64,000 nucleotides of DNA from positions 1,470,765-1,534,764 of the forward strand of contig BCHU01000006.1 in assembly GCA_001599715.1 (NCBI GenBank), given 5' to 3'. The notes beneath the pieces are model-generated. The model saw only the letters and a list, made by a program, of their open reading frames with translations, did not search any database and was not told the DNA's origin. The DNA is from Phaeotremella fagi (Eukaryota > Basidiomycota > Tremellomycetes > Tremellales > Phaeotremellaceae). Numbering within the stretch: position 1 is the stretch's first letter; the number at the start of each line of letters is the position of its first letter. The translations under genes were made by a program, and so were the position numbers. Shown piece after piece: positions 34,291-44,804 of this stretch.

Positions 34291-34755
34291 ATGCCATCAA
34301 CCATCTCATACGTTCACAAACTTAACGGTCTCACTCCACGAGAAGCAATCAACGACACCCTAATCCGAGCCTGTCTATCATTTGACAACGGTGACAAAGC
34401 CCTCCTAGAAACTACAGTCACCGATGATATCTACTTCGAAGTCGTTGGTGGTAGACCTCCATACATCGGTATCGACGCTCTCAGAGCTACAGTTGATCAC
34501 ATCGGTCCGTTAGACACTCAACATCTCATCTCTGGTGTTCGAATCCAAATCGACGAATCAGGTGATAAAGCTTTCTTAACTTGTAACGCTCTTAATCAAC
34601 ATTTCACTGCTGGAGGTGGTACTACTGGTGGTGCCAATTTACTCGCTGGTTCCACTTATGAAGTCGATTTGGTTTTGGTTGGAGAGGAATGGAAGATCAA
34701 GAAATGGTTATTGAAGATTATTTGGTCTGAAGGTGATTGGTCCGTTTTGAGTTGA
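34291..34755 (+). CDS. SnoaL-like / NTF2-fold protein, 154 aa
   Basis: A small single-domain protein of the NTF2-like superfamily, whose members are polyketide cyclases, dehydratases or non-enzymatic binding proteins. The pattern is typical: an N-terminal helix (TPREAINDTLIRACLSFDNG) and a strand after DKALLETTVTDDIYFEV. Then follow GIDALRATVDHI, VRIQIDESGDKAFLTCNALN, a Gly/Thr-rich loop (TAGGGTTGGANLL), and the closing strands YEVDLVLVGEEWKIKKWLLK. Length fits a one-domain SnoaL protein. It is not next to any metabolic gene, so no substrate is proposed. It is distinct from the NTF2-like part of the monooxygenase. Confidence 0.7.
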   Translation: MPSTISYVHKLNGLTPREAINDTLIRACLSFDNGDKALLETTVTDDIYFEVVGGRPPYIGIDALRATVDHIGPLDTQHLISGVRIQIDESGDKAFLTCNALNQHFTAGGGTTGGANLLAGSTYEVDLVLVGEEWKIKKWLLKIIWSEGDWSVLS

Positions 34756-35280
34756 TGAACTGGTGGTCAGTCATGGGAATGTTTCTCATGGTGGTGAAAC
34801 GTGTCGTTTGCCGGAACTCTGATGCATAGTAAATCGTCTTTTGAGAGTATAATCTCTACCGAGGGCATACAACGTGAGACATACAGTGCGGGAATGAAGA
34901 GAAGATTGGATCTTGAGAGCCTACTTGTCATCGTGATTCTCGTACTCGTAATCGCTGCCACCAATTTCATCTGAAACAAGGACAACTGACGGAATCAATA
35001 TCCATGCTGTACCGGTTTGATCCTTTTGCTACAGTTTCTTCCCCTTTACCCTTCAATTTTGTTCTTGTACTTTTTCATTTCTTACTATTTCCTCCTGGTA
35101 ACATTCATTGGTTTGATCAATATCATCTGAACCCATACTCTATTGAAACAGGTGCACGACCAAGTCCAACCTCTCCCTACGACGGATTGTATCTCTTTCT
35201 TTTCTCCATCAATCAATTTAGCAACCACCAGACCCTGATCCCATCAAATTAAATTTGCTGCTATCATACCACTCACTCCG
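34756..35280. other. Intergenic, no feature recognised
   Basis: Spacer of about 525 bp between the SnoaL-like gene and a family A pseudogene. Short frames on both strands overlap one another and look like chance. Confidence 0.4.
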
Positions 35281-36623
35281 ACATGTCTGAACTCGGTGAT
35301 TCCATTGATGGTAGAGAGATGACTCCCGCATAACAGGTTTGGGAACATGCTGAGATTCGTGCTCTCATCTTTCAAGAGTTGGGGAAGAAATGTCAACGTA
35401 AAGCTATGGTTCTTTCGAAAAGTCTTGTTCCTGAAGTCTCCACTGCTCTGTATCATGACTTTGATTTAAAAAGCTATGATTATCTCCGGCGTCTCCAAGA
35501 TACCTCCAGTATGTTCATCTTCATATTCAGGGTTCTGCTTTGGTACTAATCAAGATCCTAGTCACGTTTTATTCAATATCTTAACGGTGTTCGTTATCTT
35601 AGAGTCAGCATGGCTGATGTCGACGGATTCAAATCTTTCGCATTAATGGTTCAACACTTTCCTCGACTCAATACTTTATCCGTTGGCAAATGGCATGTAG
35701 AGGTTGATCCTACGAAACCTTACAACTCGAAGGAATATATCAAGAAATGTACCCTGGTTATCACATGTGCTAAAGGGACGGACAATGCTCTGCAGTATAT
35801 GCTGCTGATGCATTATTGGAAGAATTGTCGTTTTCAAGACATCCAACTCACTACAACGTACACTTCACTCGAGCAGTACAGCGTAAAGCAGGCGATCCTT
35901 GTTGGCTTGCTGACGATACAGATCTCCAACAGTTGTTGGCTCTCAGGGTTTCAGCTATCACGGTAGATGTTCCTGTCAATTTAGCGACGTTTACAGATTT
36001 AATGGATCTTAGGGAGAGTAGGGATTTAGAACCTTTTCGTGACATCAAACTACAATGTAAATCCCTTTCAGTCGAAAAATCAATACATTCATATCAAAAT
36101 GGGGTGGTATCATCAAATGTCTTCAACTGCCATTTATATACGACGACTCGACCAGGTTCAACATTTTCGATTTGTAGGAGAAAACTGAATGGGAATTATT
36201 CAGGGGTTTGCAGCAGTTGGAATTGATGGTGTTATTAAGACTGAGATTGGTTAACAACCATGACTCGTCTATTGGTTCCTACCCACTTCTCGTCACATCC
36301 AAACATCCAGAAACTCCACTAAATCTCCGGCGTTTGGTTCTTCACCAGATGATTTTCTATTAATTATATCATCACAGATCAGACATAGCTATCTACCTCG
36401 ACCTTCCAATATGGCAAAATTCATCTTGGAAATCGCCGGTCCACTTTTTGTATTTGAATCCCTTCTACATCCTTCCAACGGTGTTCAACCTTATAACGCA
36501 CCCGGTCGAACGTATGCCGCATTTGAATCTTATTACAACTACGACGTACAAAGGGAAATTGCTAGGATCAAGAGCTGTCGTCTTACTGGTATGGGTTGGA
36601 AGAAGGCTGAAAGAACCATTTAG
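35281..36623 (+). pseudogene. Family A pseudogene (nonsense, splice-phase and frame breaks)
   Basis: Exon 1 reads MSELGDSIDGREMTPA, then a TAA stop at 35329-35331. The same frame continues as VWEHAEIRALIFQELGKKCQ and SKSLVPEVSTALYHDFD, the family exon 1 pattern. The intron (about 35512-35563) begins in a phase that does not match exon 2, which reads RFIQYLNGVRYLRVS in the family frame. Exon 2 then switches frame near 35860-35966 and again before NMAKFILEIAGPLFVFE and MGWKKAERT. All family landmarks are in order, but at least three independent breaks are needed. An unusual multi-intron gene is possible but less likely. Confidence 0.65.
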
Positions 36624-37111
36624 TTGATGGTAGATACGAAGAAATACGAAAAGTTATGTTGTGTGGTTGCTTAGGTTTAAAAAGTTTCTTTGTGTTCTTT
36701 ATAGTTGGTTGATTGGTGAATTGGTCAGTAGGTGGTTATTAAATTTGTGGGGGTTTGAAGTATCGCTCAGTACTATATGCTACCGTATGCTACATTATGA
36801 GGATGTTTATTGGGTGACTGTTCTGTGATGCCTAGAATACTGACGAGAGCAAATCCTACTTGGCCATAATGCCACTCTGGCTGTATAAAGTGAGGGGAGT
36901 GAATAAATAACGCTACAAGCGCCAAGCTGTCGATCTTTCAGAATTTAAAAAAAGAAACAACAAGTGAAGAGTAACATCCATTTCAACAGGAATTCTCCAT
37001 TAAATACAAGAGGATATCACCATATATATAGACTCATTTAGACTAAGTAGATAACACGGCTACAGGCATAGATTGATTCCACCAATTTGAAACACGAAAA
37101 CCGATTAGAAA
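36624..37111. other. Intergenic, promoter side of the Smr gene
   Basis: Spacer of about 490 bp with no gene, RNA or strong repeat recognised. Confidence 0.4.
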
Positions 37112-38222
37112 ATGGAGCAGGTTTTAAAGATCTTCGTTCAGTTACTGTCTGCTTTTTGCGGTGGTAACAACAACAACAACAATCAACAACAGCAACAACA
37201 GCAGCAACAGCAATATCCTCAACAGCAACAGTATAACCAACAACAGCAAGGCTATCCACCTCAACAACCTTGGTCGCAACCCCAACAGCAACAACAACAG
37301 CAACACCAGCAGTCTCAACAAAACGGTCATGCCCAAAGTATACCTTCCGGCGGTATCTTTGGACCGCATCATCCAGCTCATCAAGTGGGTAGTTCCCTGT
37401 TCTAGATGGTATGAATTGGAGATTGATGTATCGCTTTAGAATCAGGATATGATCAATGCTACGAATACTCAGTATGTGAATCTGAGGAATCAAGCGAGAC
37501 AAGAAGGTGATTTGGCACACAAGTGGGTGGATTGGATTTTGGTCATTTTTTTTGTTCTGAACAGTCTTTAGGTTATTCGCTCAATCTCAAGAAGCTTATC
37601 AGTAAGTCTTGACCCTCTATTCAATTGTTGACAACCACTGATGGAAAAACGTTAGACGTGGTGACGGAGCTAAAGCCCATGAACTATCTACCCAAGGTAA
37701 ACAACATCAAGCCAAAAAAGAATCTTTGGACGATCAAGCCAAAGATTGGATATACCAACGTATGTCCCTCTTCCTAAATTCCCCACGTGCAAAATACTAA
37801 ATGAGAATGAAATAGAAAACAATTCGCAATCACCTAACGGGACTATAGATCTTCACGGACTCTACGTGAAAGAAGCGATCGAACAGACTGAAGCTGCCAT
37901 TCGTCAAGCTCAATCTAGTGGTCAACAAACTCTTCGAGTTATCGTGGGCAAAGGTATCCATTCTCAAGGTCATGTAGCCAAGATCAAACCTGCAGTTGAG
38001 GAATTGATGGTCAAGTGGGTCCACCCCCATTCCTTTTCATTTCTGGTTTATGATACTAATCGTAATTTTGTCAGATACAACCTTAGTGCCCATATCGATC
38101 CATCTAACACGGGTGTACTCATCGTCGATCTTACTGGTCAATCTGGAAATGGAAGATCAAGGGATGCAGGTGGATTGGTTGATCAGATCGGTAAAGATAA
38201 TGATGATTGTGTCATCATGTAG
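37112..38222 (+). CDS. DUF1771-Smr domain protein with poly-Gln N-terminus and CaaX box
   Basis: Smr domains bind or cleave nucleic acid; eukaryotic DUF1771-Smr proteins have been linked to RNA surveillance. Six exons were joined. Exon 1 runs MEQVLKIFVQLLSAFCGG then a long Asn/Gln tract. The DUF1771 helices follow: NTQYVNLRNQARQEGDLAHK, LFAQSQEAYQRGDGAKAHEL and STQGKQHQAKKESLDDQAKD. The Smr domain has DLHGLYVKEAIEQTEAAIRQ, the catalytic-type loop VIVGKGIHSQGHVAKIKPAV and the closing strand NTGVLIVDLTG. The DLHGL and GKGxHS motifs are intact. The protein ends CVIM, a prenylation-type CaaX box. Introns are 40-70 nt. The Gln tract is CAA/CAG, likely length-variable. Confidence 0.9.
37160..37330 (+). 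repeat. CAA/CAG trinucleotide tract coding Asn/Gln
   Basis: Mixed CAA/CAG/AAC codons, interrupted by Tyr, Pro and Trp codons, encode the poly-Asn/Gln region of the Smr gene. The tract is imperfect, so it is a low-complexity coding repeat and not a pure microsatellite. Confidence 0.8.
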
Positions 38223-38519
38223 TGCAGTGGGGATGGAAACTGCTTTTTGGGATATCTTATTTATAATTTCATAGATGTTAGGATTTGCATTTGATTGTGG
38301 TCTCAATTTCAGGTCGTTCGACGGGTTTGTAGTGTTGAAGCAGGATGGTTTAACTTATTTCACTGAATTGTTGCAAGCTTGATTACCGGAATGAAACATC
38401 TTCAGTCACTATACTGAACTTCTTATGCATGCATATTATGAATTTATGATATGATAAAATACAATTGAACCGAATCGACCAGAAATAATTGAACCTCAGC
38501 CCTCCAATCTTCTCATCAA

Positions 38520-41500
38520 TCACTCTTCCCCAAAAACCTGAAACCACGAATCAGTTGGAAATCCAGTCACATTAAACCATTTGAACTAACCTCCTGTAAA
38601 ACCGCCTTACTCCCTTGTTTACCAACCACAAACCCCCTCAAACCAACTTTCATCGCCGGTTGCCGTTCCACGAAATCCCTAAGAACCTCCAGGGGTAACT
38701 GCATCAAAGCCCCGTAACTAGCCGTACTAATCATTTTCGCCAATCGAACAAACCCATCCCATACTTGCGGTATCGTCCAGACTTTTTTAGAAATCAGTTT
38801 GGGTAAGACTTGATTCGCGATAAATGGGATTAAGGATTTGTAGGTTGATACGGCTTGGATTACTGTTCTTAGGAATAGGACGGGGAGGTTTGGGAGGTCG
38901 AGGATTTGGGTTAGGGAGGTTTGGAGGATGTCGGATCGGAAGACTTGGGTTAAGGAGAAACAGATTCCTATGGCTAGGGGGTGTTAGTTTGGTCCGAGGG
39001 GGTAGATAGGAAGCATAAGAGTGTGCTTGTTTATCGGAAATGCAAGCAGGGTACAGTGATGATAGATCATCAAGGTGCCTATCGTGATAGATTCAAGACA
39101 GGGTGATAGATGACCGACCCCAAGAAACAGAACACCAATCACGAACTCAAACCCCAACCCGGACTCACCTTCAATCGTCTGTTTCAACCCAATCTCACTC
39201 TCCTCCTCATGCAACAACACCAACAACTCCACCGGTGTAATCTTCTGCAAAACACTCGCAAAAGCCGTCCTAACCAAATCCCGATTCTCGTTCCCACTCA
39301 ACAACCCAACAACTCTAGGCAACTGACGTCCAATCTCCGTCTTATCAAGTTCACTAATGACAGGAACGATGAATCTTGGATCCAAATCCGATCTTTCTTT
39401 CATCAACGTTTTAACTAGGTTGGAGATTAGTTTACCGTTACCGTCTTCAGAGAGGATTTTAGTTATGTGAAGAACTAGTTTATCGGAACCTGTCGGGAAA
39501 TCTTTGAGAAGGTTTAGGAGTTTGGTGGATGGACCTAAGGATTGGATTAGGGGGGTTAAGAGTTTCTCGAGGGTTTCTTGGATTGATGGATCGAGGGATG
39601 GGTAGATTTTGAATATCTCCTCAAGGAGATCTTGGGATCGTCGTGATAAAGCGAACAAGAGTTCGACGTGTTGACCAACGGTTTCTGGTGTTACTTCACT
39701 CAACCATTTCGAGTTTACTGCATCTGATCCGACGGTATCATCGTTCATAACCGTGTCCCCACCTTCAGTGTCACCTTCGACATGTTCAGTTTTGATCAAT
39801 AATCGTCGAAGCAATCCCAAAGCGTACTCCGTCACACTGGTTGACATGGCTGAATCAGGAACCCAACGCTTGATAGTATTGATAGCCATAACTCGGATCT
39901 TCCTATCAGAATGCGAACAGAGTTCCAACAAGCAATCCAAAGATTCTTTCCTGATCGGTGGTCGATTCTCAACAAGATCACGTAGAGTTAACAATCCAAC
40001 GATGATTTTATCCGGGTCTTGACATAACGTTTCTAAGGTTTTGATGATAGATTTTGGAATTTCAGGTAGGGTCGTTAAAAATGTCATTAGGGTTTTGGAA
40101 TTATCGTCAGGTTTCGTTATATAGTTTGAAATGACCTTCTCGAGTGAAGTGAAATATTGTCCGCCGAGTCCTAATTTCTCGTTATACCATTCTTCGTTTA
40201 ACCAAATCGTCGCAAATTTGGATCTGTCATCATCAGTCGGACTGAACTTTCCGATATGTTATTCACATACCTTGATCCAAAATCTTCGCAAACGAAATCA
40301 ATAATCATTCTTCTCTTATCTTCACCACCTCGAGTACCCAATCTAGCTAGTAACAGCATCCATAATTCTTTAGGTTCAACAATCATTTTAACACCTTCCG
40401 TGAAATTTTCTTTTGGATTCATGAATGAAGATGACAATTCTGTGCCGTTTTGACATATCCTCTGGACAGCTAGATCGATCACTGCTAGTTTATCGGAGGT
40501 GTTGAGTGGTGTTGGTGGTGGGAGAGTGAATGATTTAAACACGACTGGTTCTTCTTCATCGGGAACATCGAGCTGGGCCACAGTTAGTAAATAATCCCAA
40601 TAAAAAAGCCAATGCTCACTTGAAGCTCCAGATCCTCATCATCCATCTCCATATCTAAAGGATTCAAAATTTCCTCTTCCTCCTCCTCTTTCACCGATTC
40701 CAAACTGGGTCCAAGGACATACAAAGCGTTAGGTTCGTTATTATCGATAGCTCGTCTGGCATTCTGATACAAAGTCAGTCCCTATGTGGAAAAACAAGGA
40801 GTAAAACTCACGACAAAAGCCTGTTTCATGACGTCCTCCGATATCAATTCTAAACCAACCATAACTACCTCAATGACATCTTCAAGGGGTATACCAGAAA
40901 TATCAACGATTGGACCAGGTTTGTCACCGCTACCAACGGCTACTTCAAGTCTTGCCCGTTTAGCTGCCGTTGCGCTACTTTCAGCTTCTATTGGATGTTT
41001 GCCTAGAACCCCTACTTCAGTGATGCTAGCTGATGGTTCCGCTTTTGATCGTTTCAATTCGAGGTCAGCAGCGTGAGCCACTTCCAACCGTTGCTTTTGA
41101 CGTATCAATGCGTCATTGAGTTGTGCTGAGAATGGTGCTAGGGATGAATGTCTGGAACCGCGTGAGTCTACAATTTGGATGTCTTTGTTAGATACGGCTC
41201 ACCTTGAAATATGAACCATCACCGATCTTAACGTTCTCTCAACAGCTCTAATCTGCATAGCAGGTCTACCTGATGCTTCCAATGCCGCTGGTGTCCACGA
41301 TGTTATGGATGATACGAAAAGTGTTGCAAGTGATGGTCGTTTTTTACATAATGTTGGGATTGTATTGAAGAGTGGGTGTAGGAATGCGGGATTACTAGAT
41401 GAGTATGAGTATGCGATTTGGTTACAGGTTAATATGGACTCACTCGGAGGAGTACATCTGCGTAACCATTTGTGTCTTTAGTAACGAAGACTCCTGCTCC

Positions 41501-42325
41501 AGATCACCGGCATTTAGGAATGATCCTTGGGTTATGATATTTAAATTTGCCTCAGCTTTCGTGGCTTGTTGCAGCTAAAATCAATTAGTTGATAGGTAAT
41601 TGTATTCCACATTCTTCTACCTACACGAGGATCAACTCCAGCAGCTCTCGTTCCAGCCAGTAAGACCTGCTGAATGTATTTCCATGTGCATGCTTTGATA
41701 CCGATATTTTGAGGTTGAGCGGAAGGATCAATTGCTAGTGATAAAATTCTGGTTTTCGATGATAAGAAGACATCGTACATAGACTGAGGTGGTCGTGATG
41801 TTGCTCTGAATGTCAGATCGATGCTCTTACAGCGGTACTTACAGAAGTTTGAAAATCATTGGATAGATGGTGCTGAAGATTGAAATGACGGCTTTGATCG
41901 TGGGTATGGACGAGCTGTTCAATAAACGGTTCAAAGCGTCCAGAGACGATTGAGCGACTGGAGATTTGTCAGTTGTTTAACTCAAAAGCATGGTTTTCAG
42001 TCAACTCACCATTCAACTTCACATCAACTTGTAAACCACTACGTCCAACAGCCAAAGCAACCATATCAAGAGTCCAACTTCTCAACAAACTTTCACCACC
42101 TTCCACGACCATAGGTAACAGTTGACCGCATAGTTCAGGTAACCTATCAGGATGCTCTTCAAATCTCCCACCAGCTGAAATCAACGCTGTAGCTTGTTCT
42201 TTTGATTCAGCGGTCAATGAAAGGGCAGCTGCTAAAGCTTGAAGTGGATCTGAGGGGACTGATGGTTTTGATTCCAGTTCGGGTTGGATTGATATGGAAA
42301 GATCCTCATCGTTATAGAGGGACAT
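38520..42325 (-). CDS. PTA1: Symplekin / Pta1, scaffold of the mRNA 3'-end processing complex
   Basis: Symplekin/Pta1 is the scaffold of the cleavage and polyadenylation factor that joins the nuclease, the phosphatases and the CTD of RNA polymerase II. The start at 42325 gives MSLYNDEDLSISIQPELESK. The N-terminal HEAT-type region has PELCGQLLPMVVEGGESLLR and SKTRILSLAIDPSAQPQNIG. A central acidic part has NPLDMEMDDEDLEL. The C-terminal symplekin domain reads FPTGSDKLVLHITKILSEDG, DPRFIVPVISELDKTEIGRQ, TPVELLVLLHEEE and IPQVWDGFVRLAK. The last exon (VFGEE, stop at 38520-38522) follows an intron with donor GTTAGT. An intron of about 200 nt lies near 38973-39168. The total is about 1,100 aa. It is divergently paired with VMA10. 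Confidence 0.9.
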
Positions 42326-42534
42326 CCTAGTGTCTTGTGTCGGATAGGCGTTATATTAATGATATGAAAGAGAAGAAGGTGTTGTTGAATTAGGTTTAAT
42401 GTTAATGGTAATGGTAATATTTAATGACGTGTCATTTAGTATACGGCTGTGCTCACACTGTATCTTATCAACTAAGCTATCTATCAGGTCTATCTATCAT
42501 CTATCCATCCATACACTACAGTTCAAAGCATAAA
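42326..42534. promoter_or_regulatory. Bidirectional promoter PTA1 / VMA10
   Basis: A 209-bp spacer between divergent starts. It contains the palindromic 18-mer at 42421-42438 that is also in the MOB2/SRP9 promoter. Confidence 0.55.
42421..42438. promoter_or_regulatory. 18-bp palindromic element, copy 2
   Basis: TTAATGACGTGTCATTTA, identical to 17149-17166. It lies 97 nt upstream of the VMA10 start codon and 96 nt upstream of the PTA1 start codon, close to the middle of the spacer. Confidence 0.6.
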
Positions 42535-43128
42535 ATGGTAAGCTACTACGGTATACATCACCCGCTAACCTCATCTCCAGGCAGCCAACTCTCAAGGAAT
42601 TCAAACCCTCCTAGAAGCCGAGAAAGAAGCTTCAAAAGTAGTCCAAAAGGCTCGTCAAGGTGAGTGTCATTGGATGTTATCCATGTGCGGAAGTCCAATC
42701 TAATAATGATCTGCTCCAGATCGTGTACAAAAACTCAAAGACGCTAGATCAGAAGCTGCTAAAGAAATCGAAGCTTATAAAGCTAAGAAGGAAGCTGAAT
42801 TCAAGAAATTCGAGGACAACGTGAGTGACTCGAGCGGCTACGTGCAACGTTTATGAGATGAGATATTAATCCAACGTCTTTATCAACTCCATATCCCACT
42901 TTCATATCTCCATCATCGTATACATGCTCTCCCCATCTACCAAATACACAGCATAAATCCGAAACGACCTCTTCCCAAGGTTCCATCGACTCCACAACCA
43001 AAAAACAGCTTTCAGACCTCGAAGCAGCCGTCAAGAAGAATCGCGAAGCTGTCATCGGCAAGATCGTCGAAAGAGTCGTTAAATGTGAACCTAAACTTCA
43101 TCAGAATTTGAAGAAGGTCGAGGCGTAG
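42535..43128 (+). CDS. VMA10: V-type ATPase subunit G
   Basis: Subunit G pairs with E in the peripheral stalk of the vacuolar proton pump. Four exons. The first is only the ATG (42535-42537), followed at once by an intron (42538-42580, GTAAGC...CTCCAG). Exon 2 reads AANSQGIQTLLEAEKEASKV, exon 3 DRVQKLKDARSEAAKEIEAY and KAKKEAEFKKFEDN, and exon 4 HKSETTSSQGSIDSTTKKQL through VKCEPKLHQNLKKVEA. The Q.LLEAEK.A...V..AR..R...LK.A..EA..EI..Y pattern is diagnostic, and a length of about 115 aa is normal. No other in-frame ATG precedes exon 2, so the three-base start exon is required. Confidence 0.93.
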
Positions 43129-43708
43129 TTTGAAGTCGTGTAGAGTTTTGGATTTAAGAAAGAATTGAAGGGTTGGGGAATAGGTTGGAATTATTAAGTG
43201 ATACTTATCGATAGACACCCTTATGGGTTGTATAGCATGTTAAATGGTTGTCTGGAATCATTTCAGGCTTGATACTTGCTTGCGGCAGGTTATCAGTAAC
43301 TTCTGTGCCGTTGTGAAAATGTGGGCTTCATTGGGTTACTGACCAGATTTCATGTCTATACTGATTATGCTGACGTTGACTATGTTTGCGGAAACATATA
43401 CCAAGGCTAGGGAATGTGTTATCATCAATGGACAGGATTCAGTGATACTCGGCACTCCGCTTTATCCCTCGGAGATGATTGATAGGGGACATACTATCTA
43501 CTTTTCGGCTTGGCACGATAGATGTTATCCTTGTCAAAACTACGCAACACAGGCCTCCATTGATCGGCGGAAACTTCTGAAATGTCCGACTGAAAGGTCC
43601 TTCAATCGAGCTGAACGTATAAAGGACATTGGGTTTTCTTATACCGCCAAACCCCTCTCCGGAGTTCTTCAGTTTTACTACTTCTTCTTCTTGATTTATT
43701 TCTCACAA
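43129..43708. other. Spacer upstream of family C copy 1
   Basis: The family C frame stays open back to an ATG at 43352, giving 119 extra codons. Both paralogues start where 43709 starts, so I treat this stretch as 5' flank. No other feature is recognised. Confidence 0.45.
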
Positions 43709-44644
43709 ATGCGTAATTCAAAATTAGCGAATTACAAAAGTCTGAATGACTTGGATGAAAAATACCTCGTCGTCGGTCTACAGACCCAAGGTCCTTACAA
43801 AGAAGGAATACCATTTTCCGATATTGGTTTCCATTCAAAAGTTTTGATTGGTAATCGATCTCTTTCCTCTTCAGCCCGATCTAAAAATTTATACATCAAG
43901 CAACTGATAGATGAAGAATTAGGTAAAGTAGATACTATCACTCTTCGGGTGAAAGACAAAAACGCGAGAATGGAGGAGATGAGAATTCTCGGTAGTAAGG
44001 TTTTGGAGATTGTTGAAAAAGCTATCAGGGAATCGGAAGATGGCCAGTCTTCAACAAAGACCAAACTCTTGTTTACCGATTGGTATGGTATTCTTTCTTT
44101 GGAGGGAGGAGGTGTTATCGACTACCAAAAACATATACTTGTTGAACAAGGTGGTCGATGTGGAGTCAGAACTGCCTCCTTTAATTATAAACGACCATGG
44201 TCAGTCGGTTATGGTATCACGAAATGGGACAGGACGAAACAACTTCCCCCTTCCGTCCTAACTAAAAGCCAGTATCAGGCTGTTAGAGAAGGAAGATACA
44301 CTTCAAACAGCGGCCGGCAAGGTCTTGTGTTCTCTGTTATTGAATGAGACACCGACGAAGGAAATTCGAAAAATAACCAAACTCAACTTCAAGCTCCGAC
44401 TCCCACCGATGTGGATGTTCAGTCAAATTCTCTCATAAGTGATGGTAACGATCGAAATTTAACAGACCTGCCACGAAATATGGATCAAGACATGCTTCTT
44501 GATGAAAGATCCGCTACATGGTCATCGTATGATGATTCACAACTCAACTCCTCGGATCACCTTTCAATCCCAGCCTATGTTAGACCCAACGACACTCTCT
44601 TGGATTTACCTGACGACACAGAAGCTTCTGACGCTTCTCGTTAG
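43709..44644 (+). pseudogene. Family C copy 1, frame interrupted by one in-frame TGA
   Basis: The start at 43709 (MRNSKLANYKSLNDLDEKYL) lines up with MSYSHYAKNYRNLESLGDKY and MAEYSHKAVHYRDYKSLGDH of the other two family members. The body keeps LVVGLQTQG, LYIKQLIDEELGKVDTITL and the block PPSVLTKSQYQAVREGRYTS, which matches PPFITLEEHQALRENRL. A TGA at 44345-44347 ends the frame. The very next codons continue in the same frame for 98 codons, to 44644, and are Asp/Ser/Asn-rich like the tails of the paralogues. This is either a 212-residue truncated protein, a recent nonsense mutation or a missed splice. No canonical readthrough context follows the TGA. Confidence 0.6.
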
Positions 44645-44804
44645 ATCTTCCAGTTGGCATTTGTAACTCTGAACCGGCTGTCTGGTACGAGATTTTTGTA
44701 GTGATTCGTGGAAAAACCCAACTTAGATCTTTTACATAATCATAAACATATACCTTACTGCATTATATACTATACATTTCTAGACCATCTCTGCCCTCCA
44801 CCCG

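Noticed and set aside
37142..37384. Long Leu-rich minus-strand frames opposite the Smr gene
   Set aside because: They are the complement of the CAA/CAG tract, which reads as Leu/Val codons in other frames.
43352..43708. N-terminal extension of family C copy 1
   Set aside because: The frame is open, but both paralogues begin at the position equivalent to 43709 and the extension has no counterpart in them.
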